Notes under the pieces: model-generated
The model's input: the letters and a program-made list of their open reading frames with translations, nothing else
Told to the model about the DNA's origin: nothing
The model's database searches: none
NCBI GenBank assembly: GCA_020247395.1
Contig: JADCJC010000003.1
Location: 1-64,000 of the forward strand
Reading direction: 5' to 3'
DNA from: Rhodocyclaceae bacterium
Lineage (GTDB): Bacteria; Pseudomonadota; Gammaproteobacteria; Burkholderiales; Usitatibacteraceae
Length of the DNA stretch: 64,000 nucleotides
In this document: piece by piece, positions 18,746 to 28,341 of the stretch
How the letters are laid out: each line of letters starts with the position of its first letter
Position numbering within the stretch: position 1 is the first letter of the stretch
Made by a program: the position numbers and the translations under genes

Positions 18746-19733
18746 ACAGTTTCTCGACCGACCGCCCAAGTCTTTGCAGCCGCTTTATGTAATCTACGGC
18801 GCAGACCCGCTCGGCGCATTGGAGGCCTGCGATAGTTTGCGCGAGCTGGCCAAACAACAGGGGTATGTCGAGCGCGAAGTGTTCACCGCCGAACCCGGCT
18901 TTGACTGGTCGCGACTTGCCTCGGCCGGTAGCGCGCTTTCGCTGTTTGCCACGCAACGACTTATTGAATTGCGAGTGCCGACGGGCAAACCCGGCAAAGA
19001 GGGTTCTGCCGCCATTGAAAACTATTGCAAGCGATTGCCGGACGACACGCTGACGCTGGTATCGCTGCCTGACATGGACTGGCAGGGCAAACAAACCAAG
19101 TGGTTTGTGGCGCTTGAAGCCGCCGCTACGGTGATTGAAGCGCAGCCGGTAGATCGAGAAACCCTTCCACGCTGGCTGGCCGGTCGCCTGAAACGGGCAA
19201 ATTTATCCGCGTCAAACGAGGCATTGGACTTCCTGGCTGACCGCGTGGAGGGCAACCTACTCGCGGCGAAACAGGAAATCGAAAAGCTCACCTTGCTTTA
19301 TCCGCCCGGAGAAGTCTCGCTGGCGATGATGGAAGACAGCATCGCCAATGTCTCCCGCTACTCGACCACAACCTTGGTGGCGGCAATTCACGAGGGCGAT
19401 GCGTCGCGCATCGCAAAAATGCTCGACGGCTTGAAAGCCGAGGGTGAACCGCCCCTGCTGATTTTGTGGATGCTGGCCGGTGAGCTGCGCCTGTTGCTGC
19501 GTATACTGGGTGTGACCAGGGCCGGACGCCAACCGTTTCCCTCCAAAGCGCGCGAAATCGAGAAGCTCGCTCGCAAACATACCGCAGGAAGTTTGGTGCG
19601 GCTCAATCTGCATGCCGCCCTTATTGACCGCATGATCAAGGGCGTGAATCATAATGACGTATGGGATGCGTTGCTGCAGTTTTGCTGTGGATTGGCTGGC
19701 GCGCGGCTGCCAATTCATATGCCGCAGAACTAA
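18729..19733 (+). CDS. holA: DNA polymerase III subunit delta
   Basis: Clamp-loader subunit that opens the beta sliding clamp, 334 residues, the normal length. The start [20 protein letters not shown] followed by [15 protein letters not shown] is the usual delta N-terminus. Later landmarks are [19 protein letters not shown] and [20 protein letters not shown], typical of HolA. It is translationally coupled to lptE through a 17-bp overlap and followed after 11 bp by proA. Confidence 0.95.
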   Translation: MRLTAEQFLDRPPKSLQPLYVIYGADPLGALEACDSLRELAKQQGYVEREVFTAEPGFDWSRLASAGSALSLFATQRLIELRVPTGKPGKEGSAAIENYCKRLPDDTLTLVSLPDMDWQGKQTKWFVALEAAATVIEAQPVDRETLPRWLAGRLKRANLSASNEALDFLADRVEGNLLAAKQEIEKLTLLYPPGEVSLAMMEDSIANVSRYSTTTLVAAIHEGDASRIAKMLDGLKAEGEPPLLILWMLAGELRLLLRILGVTRAGRQPFPSKAREIEKLARKHTAGSLVRLNLHAALIDRMIKGVNHNDVWDALLQFCCGLAGARLPIHMPQN

Positions 19734-19744
19734 GCTTGTCAGAA

Positions 19745-21043
19745 ATGAACAGCCTTTCGACCGCCGAATCCACTGCCGACGTTGTCAGCTATATGCACCA
19801 GGTTGGCACGCAGGCAAAAGCCGCCGCGCGGGTGATGGCGCGCGCCTCGTCTGCGGCCAAGAATATGGCTCTGAATACCGCCGCCGACACCATTCTCGCC
19901 CGGCAAACGCAGATCATGGCGGCCAATGCGATTGATGTCGGCGAAGCTCGCCGAAATGGCCATGATGCCGCCTTTGTTGATCGGTTGGTGCTTTCTCCAC
20001 AGTCCATCGATGCCATGGCCGTGGGCCTTCGCCAAGTCGCATCGTTAGCCGATCCCATAGGTGAAATGACCGCTACCGTGCGCCGACCTTCCGGTATCGA
20101 CGTCGGCCATATGCGGGTGCCGCTCGGTGTGGTTGGCATGATCTATGAATCGCGGCCGAACGTCACGGCTGACGCTGCCGCGTTGTGCTTGAAAAGTGGC
20201 AACGCCTGTATTTTGCGCGGCGGCTCCGAAGCCATTCACTCCAACCGCGCGATTCACGCTGCAATGTTGATTGGTCTAGAGGCAGCCGGGTTACCAAACA
20301 CCGCAATTCAGCTGGTGACCACAACCGACAGAGCGGCCGTTGGCGAGATGCTAAACATGCGCGGCGTGATCGATGTGTTGATTCCCCGCGGCGGCAAGAG
20401 CCTGACGTCGCGAATCGCGGCTGATGCAAAAATCCCCGTGATTAAACATTTGGATGGTGTCTGCCACGTTTATGTGGATGGTGCGGCAAATCTGGACATG
20501 GCAACGCGCATCGCCGACAACGCCAAAACGCAGCGTTATTCCCCCTGCAACACCATGGAAACATTGCTCGTTGACCGCCAAATTGCAGGGGCTTTTCTGC
20601 CGGCGATTGCGCGTATCTACGTCGCAAAATCGGTCGAAATGCGGGTCTGCCCAGCGACCATGGCAATTCTTGCAAGTATCGGCATCACCTCCACGCTGGC
20701 AACGGAACAAGACTGGTACACGGAGTACTTGGCACCGATCATTGCAATACGAATTGTTGACGGCCTGAACGCGGCGATGGATCACATTGCGCAGTACGGA
20801 TCAGCCCACACGGACGCAATCATTACGCAAGATGCCGAACGTGCGGAGCGCTTCCTGCGGGAAGTGGACTCGGCGTCGGTGATGGTCAACGCCTCAACAC
20901 GATTTGCAGATGGTTTTGAGTATGGGCTGGGGGCGGAGATTGGCATTTCCACCGATAAGTTGCACGCCCGCGGCCCTGTCGGGCTTGAGGGGCTGACATC
21001 GTTGAAGTGGATTGTCAGAGGACACGGCGAGGTCCGCACCTGA
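19745..21043 (+). CDS. proA: Gamma-glutamyl phosphate reductase
   Basis: Second step of proline synthesis: NADPH-dependent reduction of glutamyl-5-phosphate to the semialdehyde. 432 residues from the ATG at 19745; longer in-frame starts overlap holA and are not family-like. The aldehyde-dehydrogenase-type fold shows [34 protein letters not shown] and the catalytic Cys at about residue 268 in [11 protein letters not shown]. The C-terminus has [20 protein letters not shown], a ProA hallmark. proC, the last step of the pathway, lies about 8 kb downstream on the other strand. The stop TGA overlaps the next ATG by one base. Confidence 0.97.
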   Translation: MNSLSTAESTADVVSYMHQVGTQAKAAARVMARASSAAKNMALNTAADTILARQTQIMAANAIDVGEARRNGHDAAFVDRLVLSPQSIDAMAVGLRQVASLADPIGEMTATVRRPSGIDVGHMRVPLGVVGMIYESRPNVTADAAALCLKSGNACILRGGSEAIHSNRAIHAAMLIGLEAAGLPNTAIQLVTTTDRAAVGEMLNMRGVIDVLIPRGGKSLTSRIAADAKIPVIKHLDGVCHVYVDGAANLDMATRIADNAKTQRYSPCNTMETLLVDRQIAGAFLPAIARIYVAKSVEMRVCPATMAILASIGITSTLATEQDWYTEYLAPIIAIRIVDGLNAAMDHIAQYGSAHTDAIITQDAERAERFLREVDSASVMVNASTRFADGFEYGLGAEIGISTDKLHARGPVGLEGLTSLKWIVRGHGEVRT

Positions 21044-21330
21044 TGCCAACCCCGCAGCTTCTTCTGACATGCAGCGGTGGCACCATGACATTACCCAATA
21101 CGCCGTTGGTCGATCGCGCCGACGGTGGACACCTAGGCGTCAATCGGCCACGCGAGGTTTGGGAACGCGTCGAGTTACCGGCAAATGAGCCTAGCCATTG
21201 GGGGTTTCTGGTTGCCGCGACTGCACAGGTATCGTTGCGCGCGCTGCGGAATATCTTGCGCTCAGGCATGGCTTATCCGTTCACTAAACGCGCGGGCCGT
21301 TTTAACCAGACCCAACGCTACAATGAATGA
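21043..21330 (+). CDS. Small conserved-looking protein between proA and nadD, possibly a truncated HIT-like protein
   Basis: 95-residue frame starting at the last base of the proA stop (TGATG) and ending 8 bp inside nadD, so it fills the gap exactly and is translationally coupled. The first ~60 residues (GGTMTLPNTPLVDRADGGHL, VNRPREVWERVELP, HWGFLVAATAQ) look like a real protein. I associate this start with a HIT-like protein found in some Burkholderiales, but from memory only. The last ~35 residues are basic and featureless, and no His-triad is present. It may be a 3'-truncated relic that survives because of its position. Confidence 0.5.
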   Translation: MPTPQLLLTCSGGTMTLPNTPLVDRADGGHLGVNRPREVWERVELPANEPSHWGFLVAATAQVSLRALRNILRSGMAYPFTKRAGRFNQTQRYNE

Positions 21331-21901
21331 AACCTTGATTTTTGGCGGCAGTTTTGACCCTGTTCACAATGGTCATGTCGCAATGTTGGAAGCAGCAATT
21401 ACCCAGCTACAGCCGACGCGAACATTGGTTATCCCGGTCGGCAACGCCTGGCAAAAAGCGCGGATGCCGTATGCGCCGTCGCGTCATCGCATCGCCATGC
21501 TGAAACTTGCGCTACCGAACATCGCCGTAGATGACCGCGAAGTATCGCGCGGTGGTCCGACGTATTCGGTGGATACGGTGCGTGAACTAAAGCGCGACTT
21601 CCCCGCTGAAAAATTTGTTTGGCTGCTCGGCGGTGATGCGTTCGCAAAACTCGATACGTGGCAGGAGCCCTTCGCGTTGTCCCAGCTGGTTCGATTTGCG
21701 GTTGTTCGGCGTGCCGGTGAGGAAATCATGTTACCGCGCACGCCAGTACGGCACGAAGTTGTGGACTGTTCCCCGCCTGACATTTCCTCCACAAAAATTC
21801 GCGCGCTGCTACAGGCCGCAGGAGAATCCCGCGAATCCGTGCGCGCTTTGGTGCCGGTTGCGGTTTACGACTATATTCAGCATCACCAACTCTATCTCTG
21901 A
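21323..21901 (+). CDS. nadD: Nicotinate-nucleotide adenylyltransferase
   Basis: Joins nicotinate mononucleotide and ATP to give deamido-NAD in NAD synthesis. 192 residues from ATG 21323; an earlier in-frame ATG at 21185 would add 46 residues with no family match. The nucleotidyltransferase start FGGSFDPVHNGHVAML holds the HxGH ATP-binding motif. PYAPSRHRIAMLKLA and GGPTYSVDTVREL follow, and the C-terminal SSTKIRALL is the second nucleotide motif. nadD-rsfS-rlmH-maf-rng is a conserved betaproteobacterial run. Confidence 0.96.
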   Translation: MNETLIFGGSFDPVHNGHVAMLEAAITQLQPTRTLVIPVGNAWQKARMPYAPSRHRIAMLKLALPNIAVDDREVSRGGPTYSVDTVRELKRDFPAEKFVWLLGGDAFAKLDTWQEPFALSQLVRFAVVRRAGEEIMLPRTPVRHEVVDCSPPDISSTKIRALLQAAGESRESVRALVPVAVYDYIQHHQLYL

Positions 21902-21915
21902 GGAGACAACTCGTC

Positions 21916-22593
21916 TTGGCTAAAAAAAACAAACCCACGCTAATTGAAATCATCATCGACGCGCTTGAGGACATCAAGGCGAAAGACATCAAGGTCATCA
22001 ACGTGGCTAACATCACATCAGTGTCCGATTATGTCGCCATTGCGAGCGCAGACTCCAATCGGCAGACGCGGGCGCTGGCTGGTAATGTCATCGACAAAGT
22101 TCGCGAGGCGGGTTACACAGTTTATGGCTCCGAGGGTGAAGAATCCGGCGAGTGGGTGTTAGTCGACTGCGGTGATGCTGTCGTCCACATTATGCAACCG
22201 GCGATTCGAGACTATTACAAGCTCGAAGAATTGTGGTTAGACGGAACACTCGAGTTTCCAAAGCCCAAGCGACAAGTGCTGGAGAAGGCCGAGGCCGCAA
22301 AAGCTCCATCCGGTGCCAAGCCGAGGAAAGTCGCCGACAAAACGAAACCCGTTGCAAAAAAAGCAGCGGTGAAGAAAGCGATGACCGGTGTAGAGAAAGT
22401 AGCGGAAAAGAGGCAATCTGCAAAATCTTTGGTTGCGGCAAAGGTTCCCGTGGCCAAGCCCGCCGCAAGAAAAGTGGTCGCGAAGAAACCTGCATCGGTA
22501 GCTGCAAAAGTAACTGCGGTGAAGAAGGTCGCGACCAAAGTGCCGACGGCCAAAACACCGCTTGTCAAAGCGGCAAAAAAGAAAAATGTGTGA
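21916..22593 (+). CDS. rsfS: Ribosome silencing factor with long Lys/Ala-rich C-terminal tail
   Basis: RsfS binds ribosomal protein uL14 and blocks subunit joining when nutrients fall. The start is TTG 21916, with an AGGAG ribosome site ten bases before it. Residues ~6-118 are the complete family domain (IIIDALEDIKAKDIKVINV, SDYVAIASADSNRQTRALA, EESGEWVLVDCGDAVVHIM, RDYYKLEELW). The family usually ends near 105-130 residues, but here a ~105-residue tail follows, built almost only of Lys, Ala, Val, Pro and Thr with repeated KK and AAKK steps, like the tails of histone-like proteins. The tail is probably disordered and nucleic-acid binding. Confidence 0.93.
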   Translation: MAKKNKPTLIEIIIDALEDIKAKDIKVINVANITSVSDYVAIASADSNRQTRALAGNVIDKVREAGYTVYGSEGEESGEWVLVDCGDAVVHIMQPAIRDYYKLEELWLDGTLEFPKPKRQVLEKAEAAKAPSGAKPRKVADKTKPVAKKAAVKKAMTGVEKVAEKRQSAKSLVAAKVPVAKPAARKVVAKKPASVAAKVTAVKKVATKVPTAKTPLVKAAKKKNV

Positions 22594-22639
22594 TTTTCGG
22601 GTCTAGTAGCGGCAGGGGTCTCCGGCCATTTTCGTTTGG

Positions 22640-22667
22640 GAAAGGCCGCCCTTTCTAGCGTTTTTTG
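22640..22667 (+). terminator. Hairpin with T-tract between rsfS and rlmH
   Basis: GAAAGG-CCGC-CCTTTC followed, after TAGCG, by six Ts. This is a short stem with a U-run, so a plausible terminator or attenuator for rsfS. Its flank CTAGCGTTTTTT also resembles the CTAGTGTTTT end of the hairpin repeats elsewhere in the window. Confidence 0.5.
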
Positions 22668-22702
22668 TTTGCATATCAGTGCTTTGACTTCGAGGGGCCA
22701 TC

Positions 22703-23170
22703 GTGAAGATTTATATTCTTGCACTTGGACACAAGCCGCCACCTTGGGTAAACGCTGGTATTGAGGAATACACTAAACGGATGCCGCCGGAGGCCCGCGT
22801 CGAGATCATTGAGTTGAAGCCGGAAAACCGCACCAGCAAGACAACTCACCGGGTGCTCGCGCTTGAGGCGGAGCGAATTCGCGCCGCCATGCCAAAAGGT
22901 GCCACGCCAATCGTGTGTGATGAAAAAGGCAAACCCCTCACCACACCGATGCTGTCGCGCTGGATGGGTGATTGGATGAAAGATGGCATCAGTCCATGCT
23001 TCATCATCGGCAGCGCCGATGGACTCGCGGCGGAGATCAAGCAAAGCGCGCTACACATAATCGCACTTTCTAGTTGTGTACTGCCGCATGTAATGGTGCG
23101 CTTGATGTTGGCTGAGCAGGTATACCGCGCTTGGTCGCTGCTGCATAATCATCCGTATCATCGCGAATAA
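22703..23170 (+). CDS. rlmH: 23S rRNA (pseudouridine1915-N3)-methyltransferase RlmH
   Basis: SPOUT-family enzyme that methylates pseudouridine 1915 in helix 69 of 23S rRNA. 155 residues, the normal length. The start MKIYILALGHKPPPWVNAGI and the end LAEQVYRAWSLLHNHPYHRE are diagnostic. The SAM-binding glycine-rich loop, usually IGGxDG, reads IIGSADG, with Ser for the second Gly. Preceded by a possible terminator, so it may have its own promoter in the 22668-22702 stretch. Confidence 0.96.
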   Translation: MKIYILALGHKPPPWVNAGIEEYTKRMPPEARVEIIELKPENRTSKTTHRVLALEAERIRAAMPKGATPIVCDEKGKPLTTPMLSRWMGDWMKDGISPCFIIGSADGLAAEIKQSALHIIALSSCVLPHVMVRLMLAEQVYRAWSLLHNHPYHRE

Positions 23171-23191
23171 CAGAACGCGACCGCACTCCGG

Positions 23192-23818
23192 ATGACCAAT
23201 ACGATGCAGCAGCCCACCAACATCATCTACCTCGCCTCGAAAAGTCCGCGGCGGCGCGAGTTGCTCAAGCAGATTGGTGTGCAGCATGATTTGCTGTTAT
23301 TACGCGAACTCCCACCGCGGCTTGACATTGACGAATCGCCGCGCCCGGATGAAACGCCCCACGCCTATGTGGAGCGTGTCGTCAAGCTTAAGGCAGACAT
23401 GGCAGTCAAGGTAATGCATGAACGCAAGTTACAACCCCGCCCCATTTTGACGGCCGACACGACGGTGTCATTTGACGGCGACATCCTGGGAAAACCGGTC
23501 GACCGCGACGACGCCGTGTTGATGCTGAAACGCCTCGGCGGCGAAACCCACCAAGTTCTGACGGCGGTCATAGTGACCACAGCAGAAGAAACGTACAAGT
23601 GCCTCAACACGAGTTTTGTCACGTTCTCAACGTTAAGCGAAGACGAAATACGTTTATACGTCGATACTGGCGAGCCAATGGACAAGGCGGGTGCCTACGG
23701 TGTGCAGGGACGCGCCGCAAAATTTATTGTCAACTTATCGGGCAGTTACTCCGGTGTTGTCGGGCTACCGCTCTTCGAGACCACCGCACTGCTAAGACAA
23801 GCCGGTATTCAAATATAA
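23192..23818 (+). CDS. maf: Maf-family nucleotide pyrophosphatase
   Basis: House-cleaning enzyme that hydrolyses non-canonical or excess nucleoside triphosphates; YhdE-type members prefer dTTP/UTP. 208 residues. The family start YLASKSPRRRELLKQIGV is near residue 12. The catalytic-site segments are TADTTVSFDGDILGKP and MDKAGAYGVQGRAAKFIV. Translation could start at Met1 or at Met5. It stands directly upstream of rng, as in many proteobacteria. Confidence 0.94.
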   Translation: MTNTMQQPTNIIYLASKSPRRRELLKQIGVQHDLLLLRELPPRLDIDESPRPDETPHAYVERVVKLKADMAVKVMHERKLQPRPILTADTTVSFDGDILGKPVDRDDAVLMLKRLGGETHQVLTAVIVTTAEETYKCLNTSFVTFSTLSEDEIRLYVDTGEPMDKAGAYGVQGRAAKFIVNLSGSYSGVVGLPLFETTALLRQAGIQI

Positions 23819-23847
23819 AATCTGGCATCACTCATAGAGCGCTCGAA

Positions 23848-25326
23848 TTGAACGAACAGATTCTAATTAATGTAACGCCGCAGGAAACCCGCGTCGCCAT
23901 CTTAGAGCAAGGTGCGGTGCAGGAGCTTCACATCGAACGCTCCTCGAATCGCGGACTGGTTGGCAACATTTACCTCGGGCGAGTGAGCCGGGTATTGCCG
24001 GGCATGCAGTCCGCCTTCATTGATATTGGCCTGTCACGCGCAGCGTTTCTGCACGTTGTTGACATCTGGGCCGGGCAGAAAAACGGCGAGAAGCCAAGTG
24101 ACCAGAAAACGGTTGAGCACAAGCCGATTGAAAAACTTCTCCACGAGGGTCAGACCTTGGTTGTGCAGGTGATCAAGGACCCTATCGGTTCCAAGGGCGC
24201 ACGCCTTTCCACACAGATTTCCATCGCCGGGCGACTGCTGGTGTATTTACCCGGTGATCATCATATTGGTATCTCGCAACGCATCGAAGACGAAGCCGAG
24301 CGCGAGCAGTTGCGGGAAAAGGTGCATGCTCTGATGCCGCCGGGCGAAGCAGGCGGCTTCATTGTGCGGACGGTGGCAGAAACGGCATCCGAGGAAGAGC
24401 TGAACGCAGACATTGCGTACCTCATCAAGCTGTGGCGCGGGATCACAGAAACTTCACTTACCGCTGCACCGCAGACCTTGCTCTACCAAGACCTCGATTT
24501 AAGCCATCGGGTAATGCGTGACTTAGTCACCGCCGATACCGAGCGGATCATTGTCGACTCGCGTGAGACCTACAACAAGATGCGCGACTTCGCCGAGCAT
24601 TACACCCGGAGTTCGGTGTCCGTGCTTGAGCAGTACGCCGGCGAGCGGCCACTGTTTGAATTATTTGGTGCCGAAGATGAAATCGACAAGGCGTTGCGTC
24701 GACGGGTGGATCTAAAGTCCGGTGGATACGTCATCGTCGATCAGACCGAGGCGCTGACCACGGTCGACGTCAATACCGGCGGCTTTGTTTCAGGGCGCTC
24801 CTTTGACGACACCGTCTTCAAAACCAATCTGGAGGCCGCACAAACAATCGCGCGTCAGCTGCGATTGCGCAATCTTGGGGGCATCATCATCGTCGATTTC
24901 ATTGACATGGATAATGACGAGCACAAGCAGGCGGTGCTCGCCGAGTTTAACAAGTCAATGCAGCGTGACCGAACACGCTGGACAATCAACGGTTTTTCAC
25001 AGCTTGGACTAGTTGAAATGACGCGCAAACGTACTCGTGAAAGCCTTGCTCACGTGTTGTGCGAGAGCTGCCAGACTTGCGGCGGACGCGGTGAGATAAA
25101 AAGTGCACAAACGGTGTGTTACGAAATCTTGCGCGAAGTGATGCGCTCTGCAAAAAGTTTTGATGCTCGCGAATACCGGATACTAGCCTCACAGTCGGTG
25201 ATCGACCGCTTCCTGGATGAAGAATCTCAATCGATGGCGATGCTCGAAGACTTTATCGCCAAGCCCATTTCACTGTCCGTCGAGTCGTCCTATACACAAG
25301 AGCAGTACGACGTCATCTTGGTCTAG
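23848..25326 (+). CDS. rng: Ribonuclease G
   Basis: Endoribonuclease that matures the 5' end of 16S rRNA and turns over mRNAs. 492 residues from TTG 23848, where the family N-terminus begins (EQILINVTPQETRVAILEQG). The open frame extends back into maf in another frame and that part is not real. Landmarks: the S1 domain GNIYLGRVSRVLPGMQSAFI; the DNase I-like active site with VNTGGFVSGRSFDDTVFKTN and IIIVDFIDMD; and the zinc-link pair in CESCQTCGGRG. The end is 15 bp from the convergent dynamin gene. Confidence 0.95.
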   Translation: MNEQILINVTPQETRVAILEQGAVQELHIERSSNRGLVGNIYLGRVSRVLPGMQSAFIDIGLSRAAFLHVVDIWAGQKNGEKPSDQKTVEHKPIEKLLHEGQTLVVQVIKDPIGSKGARLSTQISIAGRLLVYLPGDHHIGISQRIEDEAEREQLREKVHALMPPGEAGGFIVRTVAETASEEELNADIAYLIKLWRGITETSLTAAPQTLLYQDLDLSHRVMRDLVTADTERIIVDSRETYNKMRDFAEHYTRSSVSVLEQYAGERPLFELFGAEDEIDKALRRRVDLKSGGYVIVDQTEALTTVDVNTGGFVSGRSFDDTVFKTNLEAAQTIARQLRLRNLGGIIIVDFIDMDNDEHKQAVLAEFNKSMQRDRTRWTINGFSQLGLVEMTRKRTRESLAHVLCESCQTCGGRGEIKSAQTVCYEILREVMRSAKSFDAREYRILASQSVIDRFLDEESQSMAMLEDFIAKPISLSVESSYTQEQYDVILV

Positions 25327-25341
25327 ATCATACAGCTGCCG

Positions 25342-27567
25342 TCACGCTTGGCCAGATGACCCGATGTCAATGCGTACCGTTTTGTCAAATGCGGTGGCGA
25401 CAGTACGGCGAGTCTCTGTTGTCGCAGCATCCGATGCAACGACAAGAGGCACTGGTTGTGTTCGATCGGAAAAAGAAGCAGCGGATTCGATACGTGTCGT
25501 TTTCGCAAACGCAGAAACCTCGAGAGCATCTGCTTTCCCTACCCCTACGGCCCCTGCTGCCGTCGATACATTCACGGTTTCAAGGTATTCACCCTGTGCT
25601 GCTGGCAGTATCGGTTGCTCCTCCCCAGCGGCCCGCCCATCTACCGATGGGTCAACTTCGCGCACTTTGCGAATGAGCCCAGAGATCAGCTGAATTCGAT
25701 GCTCTACGTCAAACAGTTGGGCTTGCACGTTGGCGACTTCTTCGTTGATGCGACCGCCTCGATCATTGATCTTTTGTAGCGATGCTATCCGCGCCCCAAG
25801 CTGTGCTTTGTGATCGCGAATCTGCGTCTCGAGCGGAAGCGGCACAGCTGTCAACCAACGCTCTGTATTGGCGCGCGCCTGATTGAAGATATCGCGGGAC
25901 TCGTTGACGAGTTGGCGCCAGAATTTGCGCACCATGAACCGCTTTTCCGTCATCACAATATTGATCGGGTCTTTACAGAACTGTTCCGTCTCGTAGATGA
26001 GCAGGGCCAGTTTGGTACGCGGCCCTTCGAAATCAAGCGGTGGAAACTCCATCGCGGTAAAGCCGAAACGCTCGCGGAAGGTGCTATAGACGCCCTCCAT
26101 CAATCGCAGAATATCTTCACCTGCAAGTTTTGCATGATCAAAATCGTCCCCGATTAGACGGATCAGTTCGCGCATGCCGCGCGTCAGGCCTGGCGTGGTC
26201 CAAGAGTCGTTTATTGCCCGTAGGCCTTTATTACAGAGTAAATCAAGTCGAGTGGGATTAAACGCATCCAGTACGGCGTTTTTCTTGCTGTTAAACGCCG
26301 CGCGTTGCACTTTGTATTCGGATAGCGCGGCATTATAGGCGTCGCGCTCCTGATTTACGCGTTTCCAGAGCTTTGTTACGAGGTCGCGGCTTTTGCCTTG
26401 CAAATCGGAAAACTCGGCGAGCTGTGCGGTAAGTTGTTCGTGCTTTCCGACCAAACTCTTCCGGCTTGCGGTCATCAACACGCCAATTTCCGAGGTAACC
26501 GCGTTGGCGAGCAATTGACGCTTGATCGGGATGATCTCACTCGCCAGATAGTTCTCTAGGCGCTCTATACCCGACCGCTCAACCTGTTCACGATCACCCT
26601 TGACGCGTCCAATGAGCGCTTCTTTTGCTGATAGCGCAAACACATTTTGGCCTGGCAGCCGTAACCGCGTTGAGACGGTGTCCATCATCCGTTGCATCCC
26701 GGACATAACTTCCCGTTCCGTCTTCAATTCGTCGCACATCAGGTCGATTTTGTTGAGAACCGCAATCTTTGCCGGTAGGCCAGGACGGACGTAACGATCC
26801 CATATTTCCAGATCGCTGTTTGTCACACCCGTGTCGATGCCGAGCAAGAAAAGCACTGCGTGCGCGTTGGGCACAATAGACAAGGTGAGCTCTGGCTCCA
26901 ATCCAAGCGCATTTAGACCTGGCGTATCCAGCACCGACAGACCATTCGTCAACAAGGGGTGTGGGTAATTAATCAACGCATATCGCCATGCGGGCACCTC
27001 GACGGCCTCGTCTTCTTTCGGCCCCTTGCCATCGTCGAACATCGGGATAAGGCCCATCATACGGGCGTCGAGCGCGTACACACGTTTTGTGTCGGCAAGC
27101 GCTGAAAGCGCCTGTTTCATTTGTTTTGGGTCGTTGACATCAAGCCGGACCTTCGACCATTCAACCGGCATGCTTTTTAACTGCGAAATTGACTCGTCAC
27201 GGTATCTTGTTTCTACCGAAAGCAATTTCAGGTAAGGCTCTTCGCTGGTGTCGTGAAAAATCTCGGTCGGACACATGGTCGTTCGTCCAACATCCGACGG
27301 CAGTAGCCGCTCCTTAAAACTCGAAAAGAACAACGCGTTGATGAGCTCGGATTTGCCGCGAGAGAACTCGGCCAAAAATGCCAGCAGCAACCGTCCCGAA
27401 TTCAGGGTCTCGAGCAAATCGTAGAAGCGGATCGATTGCTGTACGTCTAGCTGATTGGTGCCCTCGAGCCAATCATGGTATTCGCGCACCGCCCTGGCAA
27501 GATCGATACGCCATTCGTTGTAGCGCTCTGCTTCAGCTTCAAATTGAGTGGTAGCGAGATTGGCCAT
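25342..27567 (-). CDS. Dynamin-like GTPase
   Basis: 741-residue large GTPase of the bacterial dynamin type, expected to work on membranes. The P-loop is AEFSRGKS at residues 66-73, with Ala in place of the usual first Gly. It is followed by SDVGRTTMCPTEI (switch I), DTPGLNALG (G3) and LNKIDLM (G4). The middle is long and helical (about 350-670), including LTAQLAEFSDLQGKSRDLVT and the heptad-like DHKAQLGARIASLQKINDRG. The C-terminal ~60 residues are low-complexity and hold two similar motifs, FAKTTRIE (687-694) and FDKTVRID (727-734). No transmembrane helix is obvious. Transcribed with yggT-proC-yggS, but 174 bp after yggT. Confidence 0.85.
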   Translation of the reverse strand: MANLATTQFEAEAERYNEWRIDLARAVREYHDWLEGTNQLDVQQSIRFYDLLETLNSGRLLLAFLAEFSRGKSELINALFFSSFKERLLPSDVGRTTMCPTEIFHDTSEEPYLKLLSVETRYRDESISQLKSMPVEWSKVRLDVNDPKQMKQALSALADTKRVYALDARMMGLIPMFDDGKGPKEDEAVEVPAWRYALINYPHPLLTNGLSVLDTPGLNALGLEPELTLSIVPNAHAVLFLLGIDTGVTNSDLEIWDRYVRPGLPAKIAVLNKIDLMCDELKTEREVMSGMQRMMDTVSTRLRLPGQNVFALSAKEALIGRVKGDREQVERSGIERLENYLASEIIPIKRQLLANAVTSEIGVLMTASRKSLVGKHEQLTAQLAEFSDLQGKSRDLVTKLWKRVNQERDAYNAALSEYKVQRAAFNSKKNAVLDAFNPTRLDLLCNKGLRAINDSWTTPGLTRGMRELIRLIGDDFDHAKLAGEDILRLMEGVYSTFRERFGFTAMEFPPLDFEGPRTKLALLIYETEQFCKDPINIVMTEKRFMVRKFWRQLVNESRDIFNQARANTERWLTAVPLPLETQIRDHKAQLGARIASLQKINDRGGRINEEVANVQAQLFDVEHRIQLISGLIRKVREVDPSVDGRAAGEEQPILPAAQGEYLETVNVSTAAGAVGVGKADALEVSAFAKTTRIESAASFSDRTQPVPLVVASDAATTETRRTVATAFDKTVRIDIGSSGQA

Positions 27568-27741
27568 TAACGAGGCTCAAGAAATTGTTTGTGGCGCGGT
27601 GAAATCAAAGAGCGCCGTTCACGGTGGGAAAAGCGCCCGGCCCGCATCTGAAGTTTTCCGCCGAAAACCGGTTTTTTGAAAGCGTGTTTGTCCACGGCGC
27701 ACGACAGATGGCGATATCTTACCCCCGTTCATTGCCCCCTG

Positions 27742-28341
27742 CTACCGAGGCATCCAGTTCATTAACCGCGTCGCTTCAGTAGCCAAGAACAGCAGCGGGC
27801 CAATCAACAATACTTGGAGCAGTAAGATGACCAATAACGGGGACAAATCAACACCGCCGATCAATGGAATGAGTTTCTGCACCGGCTTCAATATTGGCCG
27901 TGTCATGGCGCCAAAGAAAGGTTGCAGTGGGTGATAGGGGCTTATCCATGAAAGTATGGCTTGGACAATCATCATCCCAATAAATAAATAGACGGAAAGC
28001 CGTAGCAACTCGACAAAGCTAAACGCCAGCAGACCCGGCCAAAACATTGGTGACGCAAGCGACACCTTGTTACTCAATGAAAGTACGGCCAATGAGAGCA
28101 GAGCGGTCGCCCCCCAAGCCACAACGATCGACGCCGTATCCTGTCGGAAGATACTAGGGAAAATGCGTCTTGCAGGTGCAATCGCCCAGTCAGTCAGCGC
28201 TATGATGAAGTCTGCCAGCGGATTACCCGCGCGAGCCCGAAATGGAGCACGCAACGCTTGGGAAAAGAATCGCAGCAATACCGCGAGTATCCACATCTGG
28301 CCTAGACTTTCGAGCAAAAACACGAGGGATTGAATCAGCAT
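27742..28341 (-). CDS. YggT-family integral membrane protein
   Basis: 199 residues with two YGGT repeats, each with two hydrophobic helices: VFLLESLGQMWILAVLLRFF near the start and VYLFIGMMIVQAILSWISPY around residue 120, the latter with the family motif WISPYHPLQPFF. YggT proteins are linked to osmotic tolerance and cell division in various bacteria; the biochemical role is open. It overlaps proC by 7 bp in the yggS-proC-yggT operon, the standard arrangement. Confidence 0.92.
   Translation of the reverse strand: MLIQSLVFLLESLGQMWILAVLLRFFSQALRAPFRARAGNPLADFIIALTDWAIAPARRIFPSIFRQDTASIVVAWGATALLSLAVLSLSNKVSLASPMFWPGLLAFSFVELLRLSVYLFIGMMIVQAILSWISPYHPLQPFFGAMTRPILKPVQKLIPLIGGVDLSPLLVILLLQVLLIGPLLFLATEATRLMNWMPR

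Noticed and set aside
27620-27700. Rho-independent terminator after yggT (AAAACCGGTTTT palindrome)
   Set aside because: The T-run is on the strand opposite to yggT transcription and the stem is short, so support was too weak for a feature.
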